DNA of 32,587 bases from Nitrospirota bacterium (GTDB lineage Bacteria; Nitrospirota; Nitrospiria; Nitrospirales; Nitrospiraceae), in assembly GCA_016222925.1 (NCBI GenBank), contig JACRQB010000067.1, positions 1 through 32,587 on the forward strand, read 5' to 3'. A model generated the notes under the pieces. The model saw nothing but the letters and a program-made list of their open reading frames with translations, ran no database searches and was not told the origin of the DNA. Both the position numbers and the translations under genes were made by a program. This document shows positions 18,033 through 26,381 of the stretch, in pieces (position 1 is the stretch's first letter; each line of letters opens with the position of its first letter).

Positions 18033-19384
18033 AAAATGGGTGGTCGTCAAAGCGGCTGGACGAAGTGTGCTGGATCAAGCCGCCAAAAAGTGAAGCTCGC
18101 GCCAAGATATCCGCCAATAAGCTTGTCTCTTTTCTACCTATGGAGGACATGGGCATTGATCAAGAGTATGTGAGGCCTACTCAAACAAAACCGCTCTCTT
18201 CAGTCATAGGAAGTTACACATATTTCGCGGATGGCGATGTCCTTCTTGCGAAAATCACACCCTGCTTTGAAAACGGAAAACTCGGGATTGCCCAAGGGTT
18301 GACCAATGGCATTGGCTTTGGGTCTAGCGAATACATCGTATTCCGCCCCGACAAGACGCTCAGCAAAGAATGGCTTTACTACTATTTGTCTCGCGAAACT
18401 TTCCGAGTCGAAGGTGCGGAGCGGATGTCGGGCGCTGTTGGACACAAGCGGGTCTCGATGGAGTTCATTGAAAGCTACCCGATTCCTGTCCCCCCGCTCC
18501 CCGAACAGCAGCGGATCGCCGGCATCCTCGGCGAAGTCTTTGAGGGTATCGCCACCGCTAAAGCCAACGCCGAAAAACATCTCCAAAACGCCCGCGCTCT
18601 CTTCGATGCGGTTCTCTGTCGTTCGGTGATTGGCGAGACCACGAAGGAATGGCGAGATGCCTGGCGCGGAGGAAGGACAACTGCAGACTCAGACCTCAAA
18701 TCACTATTTGGCCAAATTGCTACAACTGATCGGAAGCTGGCTCGCAGTGAAGAAACCATTGGCCACGAGGCAATCAGAGACTTACTTCCAGAGGAGTGGC
18801 GGCTTGCATCTATCGAGCAGCTTTTCAACCTCATCGATTATCGAGGTAAGACCGCAACGAAGTCAGGCAGTGGGCGTCGCTTGATAACAGCTCGGAATAT
18901 CAGGATGGGCTTTCTTTCGGAAGAGCCAGTGACATTCATTTCAGAGGAACAATACAAGAAGTGGATGGTTCGCGGCTTTCCGAAGCCCGGAGACATCTTC
19001 TTTGTGACGGAAGGGCATACGATGGGGTTTGTCGCGCTGAATACTCGCACTGACGAGTTTGCATTGGCACAGCGCACAATAACGCTCCAGCCGTCTGTCC
19101 CGTTCAGCACAAGGTTCTTCTTCTATTTCATGCTCTCTTCTCATTTCCAGAAGCTCGTTAAGTTGAACGCAACTGGAGCGGCTGCCGTTGGAATGAAGGC
19201 ATCGAAGTTCCGCAGTTTGCCGTTGGCCTTTCCATCCTTTGCCGAACAGGAAATCATTGCCGATAAACTCGACGCCCTCCGCGAAGAAACCCAATGCCTC
19301 GAATCCATCTATCAGCAAAAGCTTGCTGCGTTGGACGAGTTGAAGAAGTCGCTGCTGTACCAGGCCTTCAGCGGGAAACTCTAG
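18029..19384 (+). CDS. hsdS: Type I restriction-modification specificity subunit
   Basis: Two TRD halves, PVPPLPEQQRIAGILGEVFEGIATAKA spacer, C-terminal ...EEQEIIADKLDAL-like helix and LLYQAFSGKL; ATGA overlap with hsdM. Confidence 0.95.
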   Translation: MKNGWSSKRLDEVCWIKPPKSEARAKISANKLVSFLPMEDMGIDQEYVRPTQTKPLSSVIGSYTYFADGDVLLAKITPCFENGKLGIAQGLTNGIGFGSSEYIVFRPDKTLSKEWLYYYLSRETFRVEGAERMSGAVGHKRVSMEFIESYPIPVPPLPEQQRIAGILGEVFEGIATAKANAEKHLQNARALFDAVLCRSVIGETTKEWRDAWRGGRTTADSDLKSLFGQIATTDRKLARSEETIGHEAIRDLLPEEWRLASIEQLFNLIDYRGKTATKSGSGRRLITARNIRMGFLSEEPVTFISEEQYKKWMVRGFPKPGDIFFVTEGHTMGFVALNTRTDEFALAQRTITLQPSVPFSTRFFFYFMLSSHFQKLVKLNATGAAAVGMKASKFRSLPLAFPSFAEQEIIADKLDALREETQCLESIYQQKLAALDELKKSLLYQAFSGKL

Positions 19385-19392
19385 GAAGCACA

Positions 19393-20442
19393 ATGTCTAA
19401 AGAGAGGCCTCCGCAAACGTCCATCCTCCTCTACCAGACCGAAGACGGCCGCACGCGCATCCAGTGTCGTTTTGAGGATGAGACGATCTGGTTGACCCAG
19501 GCGCTGCTTGCGGAGCTATTTCAAGTCACCGTACCGACTGTGAATGAACACCTCAAAGGCATATACACCGAAGCCGAATTAGCTCCCGAGGCAACTATTC
19601 GGAAATTCCGAATAGTTCGCTCAGAGGGAGCGCGGCAGGTGACCCGCGAAGTCGAGCACTACAGTCTTCCTGCCATCCTTGCTGTCGGCTATCGAGTCCG
19701 CAGCCATCGTGGCACACAGTTCCGCCAGTGGGCGACGGCACGGTTGAACGAGTATCTCGTCAAGGGTTTCACGATGGATGACGAGCGGCTGAAGAATCCG
19801 CTGGGCAAGGGACAGACGGACTACTTTGATGAGCTGCTGGAGCGTATTCGGGATATCCGTTCGTCGGAACGGCGGTTCTACCAGAAGGTTCTCGATATTT
19901 ATGCCACGAGCGTGGACTACCAGCCGAACACGGACCTGTCTCAGCAGTTCTTCGCTACCGTCCAGAACAAAATGCACTGGGCCACTCATGGGCATACGGC
20001 CGCAGAAGTCATCCATCAGCGGGTGGATGCAGCAAAGCCGCATATGGGTTTGACCACCACGCGCCCAGGCGGGATTGTGCGGAGGGACGACGTCTCTGTG
20101 GCGAAGAACTATCTCACGGAAGATGAGCTGCATGCGTTGAACCGGATTGTGAACGCCTACCTCGAATTCGCCGAACTCCAGGCGCTCAATCGCCGGCCGA
20201 TGACGATGCGCGATTGGATTACCAAGCTGGATGAATTTCTGCGGTTGTCTGGGCGCGAGTTATTGGATCATGCCGGAGCAATCTCCGCCGAGTCCGCCAA
20301 GGCAAAGGCTGAGCAGGAGTATGACCGCTATCGGGCTCTCATGGATGCGCAGCCTCGCCCTGTGGATGCGGACTTTGAACAGGCTGCCAAGCAGATTCAG
20401 AAGGTGCCGAGGTCGGCGAAGCTCAAGAATAAGAAGCCATGA
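19393..20442 (+). CDS. rhuM: RhuM-family protein
   Basis: ILLYQTEDGRTRIQCRFEDETIWLTQALLAELFQVTVPTVNEHLKGIY, ATIRKFRIVRSEGARQVTREVEHYSLPAILAVGYRVRSHRGTQFRQWAT: RhuM core. Confidence 0.92.
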   Translation: MSKERPPQTSILLYQTEDGRTRIQCRFEDETIWLTQALLAELFQVTVPTVNEHLKGIYTEAELAPEATIRKFRIVRSEGARQVTREVEHYSLPAILAVGYRVRSHRGTQFRQWATARLNEYLVKGFTMDDERLKNPLGKGQTDYFDELLERIRDIRSSERRFYQKVLDIYATSVDYQPNTDLSQQFFATVQNKMHWATHGHTAAEVIHQRVDAAKPHMGLTTTRPGGIVRRDDVSVAKNYLTEDELHALNRIVNAYLEFAELQALNRRPMTMRDWITKLDEFLRLSGRELLDHAGAISAESAKAKAEQEYDRYRALMDAQPRPVDADFEQAAKQIQKVPRSAKLKNKKP

Positions 20443-22817
20443 ACGAAGCTGAAACCAGAGCCGAGCACATCGATCCCGCCCTTAAGGTTGCGGGCTGGGG
20501 GGTGGTGGAGGGGAGCCGCATTCTGCGGGAATATCCCATCACGCTTGGCCGGATCGAAGGCCTTGGGAGGCGCAGCAAACCCTTGATCGCCGACTATGTG
20601 CTGGTCTATCGGAACCACAAGCTGGCCGTCGTCGAAGCGAAAGCTTGGGGTGAAGCCCTCACCGAGGGTGTGGCGCAGGCGAAGCACTATGCGGGCAAGC
20701 TGGCCATCCGCTTCACCTATGCCACGAACGGGCAGGAGCTCTACCGCATCGACATGGAGACCGGCAGGGAAGGCGAGGTGCCGCACTATCCCAGCCCAGA
20801 CGAACTCTGGAACCTGACCTTCGCCAAACAGAACGATTGGCGCGACCGCTTTTCTTCCGTCCCGTTTGAGGATAAGGGCGGCTCACACCCCAGCCGCTAC
20901 TATCAGGACATTGCCGTTGAGCGCGTGATGCAGGCCATGGCGGAGGACAAGCCGCGCATTCTCCTGACCCTCGCCACCGGCACCGGCAAGACCGTCATCG
21001 CCTTTCAGATTGCCTGGAAGCTGTTCCACAGCTGCTGGAACCTGAGCCGCGAGCCGTCCTGTCGCCCACGCATTTTGTTTCTGGCCGACCGGAACATTCT
21101 TGCAAACCAGGCCTACAACGCCTTCTCCGCCTTTCCTGAAGATGCGCTGGTGCGAATCGAGCCGAACGACATCCGCAAGAAAGGCAAAGTGCCGAAGAAC
21201 GGAAGCCTCTTCTTCACGATTTTTCAAACCTTCATGAGCGGGCCTGGTGAGACGCCTTATTTCGGCGAGTACCCACCGGACTTCTTTGACTTCATCGTCA
21301 TCGACGAGTGCCATCGCGGCGGCGCGAACGACGAGAGTAATTGGCGCGGCATTCTTGAGTACTTCGCTCCTGCCGTCCAACTCGGCCTGACCGCGACGCC
21401 TAAACGAAAAGACAATGTGGACACCTACGCCTACTTCGGCGAGCCGGTCTATATCTATTCGCTCAAGGACGGCATCAACGACGGCTTCCTGACGCCGTTC
21501 AAGGTCAAGCAGATCTCCACGACGCTCGACGAGTACGTCTATACGCCAGACGATACGCTTGTGGAAGGTGAGATCGAGGCGAAGAAACGCTATACGGAAA
21601 GTGATTTCAATAAGATCATCGAGATCAAAGAGCGCGAAAAGAAGCGCGTCGAGATCTTCATGGGCCAGATCAACCAGCAGGAGAAGACGCTCGTCTTCTG
21701 TGCCACGCAGGACCACGCCCTGGCCGTACGCGATCTCATCAATCAGCTGAAGACGAGTACGGACCCCAACTACTGCCAGCGCGTGACGGCCAACGACGGC
21801 GAACTCGGCGAGCAACATCTCCGTGACTTCCAAGACAACGAAAAGACCATCCCGACGATTCTGGCCACATCGCAGAAGCTCTCAACCGGCGTGGATGCCC
21901 GGAACATCCGCAACATTGTGCTGATGCGCCCGATTCATTCCATGATCGAGTTCAAGCAGATTATCGGACGGGGGACCAGGCTCTATGACGGGAAGGATTA
22001 CTTCACGATCTACGATTTTGTGAAGGCGCACCACCACTTCAGTGATCCTGAGTGGGATGGGGAGCCACTGGAGCCGGAGTCTTGCAAAACGTGCCAACAG
22101 CATCCCTGTATCTGCATTAACGAACCGCCCCCGCCGTGCTATGTCTGCGGTCAACTGCCTTGCGAATGTGATAAGGAGCCTTGCCCGAAGTGCGGCAAGC
22201 GGCCCTGCAAGTGCAAACGGAAAGCAAAGGTGAAACTCGCCGATGGGAAAGCCCGCACCATCCAACACATGATGGTGACAACTTTTTGGCACCCTGACGG
22301 CACGCCTATGTCGGCGCAGCAATTCCTGGAAATGCTGTTCGGGAAGCTCCCTGAGTTTTTCAAGAACGAGGCCGAACTTCGCGCACTCTGGAGCAGTCCC
22401 GATACACGCGTCAAGCTTTTACAGGGGCTTGCCGAAAAAGGGTTCGGATCAGAGCAGATGGCGGAGATGCAGCGCATCATCGATGCGGAGAACAGCGACC
22501 TGTTCGATGTGCTGGCCCATGTGGCCTATGCGATGGCTCCGCTCACCCGAGAAGAACGGGCTGTTAGGGCCAAGCTAGAGATCAGTACCCACTTCAACAG
22601 CAAACATCAAGCCTTCCTGGACTTTGTTCTTGCCCAATATGTGAAGGTGGGGGTGGAGGAGCTGGCGCAAGACAAGCTCTCGCCATTGCTCAAGCTCAAA
22701 TATCACAATGCCATCGCCGACGCCGTGGCCGACCTGGGCCAGCCGGAGGAGATCAGTAAGGTCTTCGTTGGGTTTCAGCAGTATCTCTATCAACCGCAGA
22801 TTCAAAGGGGCGTGTAA
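20439..22817 (+). CDS. hsdR: Type I restriction enzyme R subunit (EcoEI-like)
   Basis: ADYVLVYRNHKLAVVEAKAW (nuclease), LATGTGKTVIAFQIAW, VIDECHRGG, GLTATPKRKDN, IIGRGTRLYDGKDYFTIYDFVKAHHHF, Cys-rich segment, EcoEI-type C-terminus; ATGA overlap with rhuM. Confidence 0.96.
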   Translation: MNEAETRAEHIDPALKVAGWGVVEGSRILREYPITLGRIEGLGRRSKPLIADYVLVYRNHKLAVVEAKAWGEALTEGVAQAKHYAGKLAIRFTYATNGQELYRIDMETGREGEVPHYPSPDELWNLTFAKQNDWRDRFSSVPFEDKGGSHPSRYYQDIAVERVMQAMAEDKPRILLTLATGTGKTVIAFQIAWKLFHSCWNLSREPSCRPRILFLADRNILANQAYNAFSAFPEDALVRIEPNDIRKKGKVPKNGSLFFTIFQTFMSGPGETPYFGEYPPDFFDFIVIDECHRGGANDESNWRGILEYFAPAVQLGLTATPKRKDNVDTYAYFGEPVYIYSLKDGINDGFLTPFKVKQISTTLDEYVYTPDDTLVEGEIEAKKRYTESDFNKIIEIKEREKKRVEIFMGQINQQEKTLVFCATQDHALAVRDLINQLKTSTDPNYCQRVTANDGELGEQHLRDFQDNEKTIPTILATSQKLSTGVDARNIRNIVLMRPIHSMIEFKQIIGRGTRLYDGKDYFTIYDFVKAHHHFSDPEWDGEPLEPESCKTCQQHPCICINEPPPPCYVCGQLPCECDKEPCPKCGKRPCKCKRKAKVKLADGKARTIQHMMVTTFWHPDGTPMSAQQFLEMLFGKLPEFFKNEAELRALWSSPDTRVKLLQGLAEKGFGSEQMAEMQRIIDAENSDLFDVLAHVAYAMAPLTREERAVRAKLEISTHFNSKHQAFLDFVLAQYVKVGVEELAQDKLSPLLKLKYHNAIADAVADLGQPEEISKVFVGFQQYLYQPQIQRGV

Positions 22818-22872
22818 TTACGCTGCTCTACCTCTCCGGAGTTTGTTCATCCGGACATGTTACACAGAGACG

Positions 22873-23062
22873 ATGAGTGCCAACGGCTCGATGTTCATCG
22901 GCATGGTGGGCGCGCTGATGTCTCTGGTCAGCGTGTTTGCGTGTAGTCAGAGAAATTTGGAAGGGCGGCTTTTTATGGCTGCTGGTCGGCGTGGGATTTA
23001 TCGCGCCCTTGGCTTATTGATATGGACATGTTGTCGTCGAATTTGTTGCCCTGATGCCTTGA
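22873..23062 (+). pseudogene. Possible decayed small membrane protein
   Basis: MSANGSMFIGMVGALMSLVSVFAC... in one frame, continuing as ...VREIWKGGFLWLLVGVGFIAPLAY*YGHVVVEFVALMP* in another. Confidence 0.4.
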
Positions 23063-23085
23063 CGGTTGAATCAAGACGGCTGTGA

Positions 23086-23541
23086 TCAATGTTTTGGCTT
23101 CTGGCGGTGCTCGCCTGTTTGTGCGGCCCCGCTCTTGGCGTTGAGCAGAGTAAAGCGGGCGGCGTAAGCCTCCTGTTTCGGTAGCCTGAGGAAGACCAGA
23201 ATTCCGGTATCTGGATGAATCGTAAACGTTCCGTTCCCCTTCAGCTGGTTGTCACCGGACGGTTCCAGTTCCACCTGGATGGTGGCCTTCTCGAACCCGT
23301 GTTGGATCGTGGCCTTAGCTTTCGCTCCATCGGAAGGGATACCCTTGTCGGAATGATCGGTCACATACAGCAGCAGCTCTCCGTCCTTGGCAACCAACTC
23401 AAGATGATACGGGCCTGCGGCAAGCGATTGCCCGCCGTGAAGGGACTTCACGGGTTCTGCGTGTTTTGCGGAGTGGGCTCCGACCTGCGCCGCTCCGAGC
23501 AGCATCGCGCAGAGAGTCAAGTTCACCAGCAGATGTTTCAT
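23086..23541 (-). CDS. Secreted protein, paralogue of 23839..24318
   Basis: Signal peptide; VKSLHGGQSLAAGPYHLELVAKDGELLLYVTDHSDKGIPSDG. Confidence 0.8.
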   Translation of the reverse strand: MKHLLVNLTLCAMLLGAAQVGAHSAKHAEPVKSLHGGQSLAAGPYHLELVAKDGELLLYVTDHSDKGIPSDGAKAKATIQHGFEKATIQVELEPSGDNQLKGNGTFTIHPDTGILVFLRLPKQEAYAARFTLLNAKSGAAQTGEHRQKPKH

Positions 23542-23555
23542 GATCGATACTCCTA

Positions 23556-23755
23556 GCAGGCTGTTGAAAAAGTCCGCCAGCGGCGTTCTCGCATCGCTCA
23601 GAGGCCTCGACCCTGAAGAAGAATCACGCTGGTGGAGTTTATCCGTTCACCAAGATTCATTTGATGGGTGAACGGCTCACACGAAGTGCGGTATGTACCT
23701 CCTCGCCGCTTCGCTCGCTGCGGCTTTGCTGGACGGGTCTTTTTGACCAGCCTGC
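23556..23755. repeat. Long palindromic (MITE/REP-like) element, copy 1
   Basis: gcaggctgttgaaaaagtccgccagcggcg... inverted against ...cgctgcggctttgctggacgggtctttttgaccagcctgc; inner stem ccgttcacc/ggtgaacgg at 23643-23675. Confidence 0.8.
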
Positions 23756-23838
23756 GCGTTGGCACCCCTTGGAAAATAGTTTGTCAATCTCCTGCTTGAA
23801 AACCGCGCCACATCTACCGACGGAGCGGATCTCGACCA

Positions 23839-24318
23839 TTAATGCTTCGGTGAGTGGTGATGGTGGTGAGGGCCGGCATCATCCGCATGAGACGAGGCTT
23901 TGTCTCCCTGGTCGCCCTTGGGTCTCAACGGCGTAAAGCGGGCGGCATAGCCGTCTTGATTCGGCAGCTTCATGAAGACGACGACCACGGAATTGGGGGT
24001 CAACGAAAAGGTGCCGGAGCCTCTGAGCATATTGTTCCCCACCGGGTGCATGTTCACCTGCGTCCTGGTTGGCCCGTTCTCGATGTTGGCTTTGGCTAAA
24101 CCGCCGTCGACGCTGATGGGGTTGTCGGCGTGGTCCGTGACGTAGACCGTCAGGTCGCCATCCTTCGCGATCAGCTCCATATGAAATGGACCGGTCATGC
24201 GCAATTGTCCGCCATGGGGCGCCTGGACTGATTCAAAATATTCGTCGGTATGGGCACCGGCCGAGAGGGACAGAGTCAGGGTCATGCCACATACCACACC
24301 AGCAATCGTCTTGTTCAT
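23839..24318 (-). CDS. Secreted protein with His-rich C-terminus, paralogue of 23086..23541
   Basis: VQAPHGGQLRMTGPFHMELIAKDGDLTVYVTDHADNPISVDGGLAKANIENG...; tail DDAGPHHHHHSPKH. Confidence 0.8.
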   Translation of the reverse strand: MNKTIAGVVCGMTLTLSLSAGAHTDEYFESVQAPHGGQLRMTGPFHMELIAKDGDLTVYVTDHADNPISVDGGLAKANIENGPTRTQVNMHPVGNNMLRGSGTFSLTPNSVVVVFMKLPNQDGYAARFTPLRPKGDQGDKASSHADDAGPHHHHHSPKH

Positions 24319-24417
24319 GCTCTGCTCGCCTCCTAACTCATCGATCGCTCAGTGCTGCCTGATCCAGCGGTTGTGGAAGAGTCTCCGGGTTCACTGACTC
24401 ACGATGCAGCAGCGGAC

Positions 24418-24750
24418 CTACTTGAGTAAATGGTCTGAAATGAGTGCGACGAGTTCGGCCGGCTCGACGACTCCCTCGCGCGTCAACAATAATTTACCAT
24501 GCGCGAAGAAATGGGTGGTGGGGTATGTTTCAAACGTGTGGGTCTTCTTGATCTCACGACAGCGGCCCGGCACATGCATCTTGGCCTTGCCGATTTTAAT
24601 CTTGGGAAATTTCGCGGCGGTCGCTTCAAGAATGGGATCGTAGGCTTTGCAGGGCTCGCAGGTGGCAAGGCCGTATGCAACGACCGCACCGGCGCTGTCG
24701 GTGAATTCTTTGTAGTTGGCGTCGCTGACGTCGAGAACGGTGCCAGTCAT
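24418..24750 (-). CDS. Thioredoxin-fold protein (CEPC active site)
   Basis: VVAYGLATCEPCKAYDPILEATAAKFP, TYPTTHFFAHGKLL. Confidence 0.85.
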   Translation of the reverse strand: MTGTVLDVSDANYKEFTDSAGAVVAYGLATCEPCKAYDPILEATAAKFPKIKIGKAKMHVPGRCREIKKTHTFETYPTTHFFAHGKLLLTREGVVEPAELVALISDHLLK

Positions 24751-24826
24751 AACGAGTGCTGAGGTCCGAGTGCTGAGGACTGAGCGTCGGAGCCACCCAG
24801 TCCTCAGTTCTCGTTGCTCGGTCCTG
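24751..24826. repeat. Intergenic inverted repeat with GAGTGCTGAG words
   Basis: CTGAGGACTG (24773-24782) / CAGTCCTCAG (24798-24807) perfect stem; outer GGTCCGAG / CTCGGTCC 7/8. Confidence 0.65.
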
Positions 24827-24831
24827 TATCG

Positions 24832-25302
24832 CTAGTTCAATTTTGAGAGCGCGTCGAGGATGTCCTTGTCTTCGCGTGCCGTCTTGATCTCCTGCACCTT
24901 CGCGTAGGCGACCTTGCCGTTCTTATCGACGATCACCGTCGCGCGCTTCGAGCAGTTCAGCGGCTCGAAATACAGACCATACGACTTTGCGGTCGTCCGG
25001 TGGACGTCCGACAACAAGCGGTGCTTCAGGTCCAGCGAATCCGCCCAGGCTTTGTGGGAAAAAAAGCTGTCGCAGCTGATGCCGAACAATTCCGCATTGG
25101 CGGACTGGAACTTGGGGAAGTCATCGGTCAGGCACTTGTTTTCACCCTGGCACACAGGGCTCCAATCCAACGGATAGAAGCAGAGCACGACGTTCTTCTT
25201 GCCTTTGTATTCGCTCAACTTCACGTCCTTTTGGTCCTGATCTTTCAGATTGAAGTCCGGTGCTGTATCGCCCACCTTAATTTCTGATGCTACGTCGCTC
25301 AT
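24832..25302 (-). CDS. Peroxiredoxin (AhpC/TSA family)
   Basis: KVGDTAPDFNLKDQDQKDVKLSEYKGKKNVVLCFYPLDWSPVCQGENKCLTDDF; start MSDVASEIK at 25302 after AAGGAGG. Confidence 0.92.
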   Translation of the reverse strand: MSDVASEIKVGDTAPDFNLKDQDQKDVKLSEYKGKKNVVLCFYPLDWSPVCQGENKCLTDDFPKFQSANAELFGISCDSFFSHKAWADSLDLKHRLLSDVHRTTAKSYGLYFEPLNCSKRATVIVDKNGKVAYAKVQEIKTAREDKDILDALSKLN

Positions 25303-25436
25303 TGCAAACCTCCTTATTAGGACATCTATATATGGGTGATGGCTGTACTGAGGTCTCGGATTGGCAGGACCCCACATGAACCATAAGCTTTGTAACCTGT
25401 GCTTGAAAAGGATGTCAACGGTCCGATAGGCCTATC

Positions 25437-25556
25437 GGGCTGTTGAAAAAGTCCGCCAGCGGCGTTCTCGCGTCGCTCAGAGGCTCAACGTATCAAAGCA
25501 TACGCCTCGCCTCTTCGCTCGCTGCGGCCTTGCTGAACGAACTTTTTGAACAACCC
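25437..25556. repeat. Long palindromic (MITE/REP-like) element, copy 2
   Basis: gggctgttgaaaaagtccgccagcggcgttctcgcgtcgctcagaggc shared with copy 1; inverted against ctcttcgctcgctgcggccttgctgaacgaactttttgaacaaccc. Confidence 0.82.
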
Positions 25557-25611
25557 GTGGTCGACTAGACGTCAAACGGGACCCCGATAACATGTTGAGT
25601 TATCGACGAAC

Positions 25612-26364
25612 TTACGCGTGTTGAAGTTCTCGGAATCCCAGCATCCGTCCGGCAGGCGAAGCGGTTCGGTAGTTTCTGATGTGAATGGTACGGCCGAGCA
25701 GAGGAAGGTTGAGCGCTGCTCCAACCTTTGGAGAATGCCCCAGCCTCAGCAATTCGCCGGCCGAATCCGTCAACAGGTCCTTTGCCGCGTTGTCGGAAAG
25801 TCCCTTCGCCGTAAACACTTCAACTTCGTCCAACCCGAACTTGCTGAGTCCGAGTGAGTAGGACCACACGCGGTCCGGGTGAGCGGTGTCGTCATGGATG
25901 ATGGACACATGGTCATCCAGAAGAAAACCCCCGAGTGTACGAGGCTGCCAGTCCGAGGGATTGACGTACGCTTGCCTAATGACGTCATAGGCTGTGCCTT
26001 GCGACAAGAGGGTCAGGCAGCGGGCCAATCGTGTGGCCAAGAGGACGGTATCGGGCATATCACGAGGGGAGGTGACGGACGGTGCAACGGCACCCATGAG
26101 GTCATGTTCCCAGGTCAATTGTTTCATCACGTCAGCCACATGACTCATCGGTAGCGGCAGTACCACATGTGCGGACCAAGGGCCGTGGGTTGCCTGCCAG
26201 GATTCAGGCGAGCCGTCTTCATGGTGGATGGCCAAGGGGACGCCATATTCACGGTCGTAGAGCGCCTGAACCTCATCGGTTGATGGAGCCGTACCCCGAT
26301 AGCCGATGAAGTAGAGGGGGGGGCGCTTGGCAGAAGGCTTGGGAGTTTTTTTCCGAATTCTCAT
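25612..26364 (-). CDS. Hypothetical protein, 250 aa (possibly DUF4261-like)
   Basis: Single long ORF with PLYFIGYRGTAPSTDEVQALYDREYG and DEVEVFTAKGLSDNAAKDLLTDSAGELLR. Confidence 0.7.
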   Translation of the reverse strand: MRIRKKTPKPSAKRPPLYFIGYRGTAPSTDEVQALYDREYGVPLAIHHEDGSPESWQATHGPWSAHVVLPLPMSHVADVMKQLTWEHDLMGAVAPSVTSPRDMPDTVLLATRLARCLTLLSQGTAYDVIRQAYVNPSDWQPRTLGGFLLDDHVSIIHDDTAHPDRVWSYSLGLSKFGLDEVEVFTAKGLSDNAAKDLLTDSAGELLRLGHSPKVGAALNLPLLGRTIHIRNYRTASPAGRMLGFRELQHA

Positions 26365-26381
26365 ACGGCCCCCTGTGACAA

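Noticed and set aside
20883-21833. 316-codon minus-strand ORF opposite hsdR
   Set aside because: Mirror of hsdR helicase codons with no recognisable domain or RBS; treated as shadow ORF.
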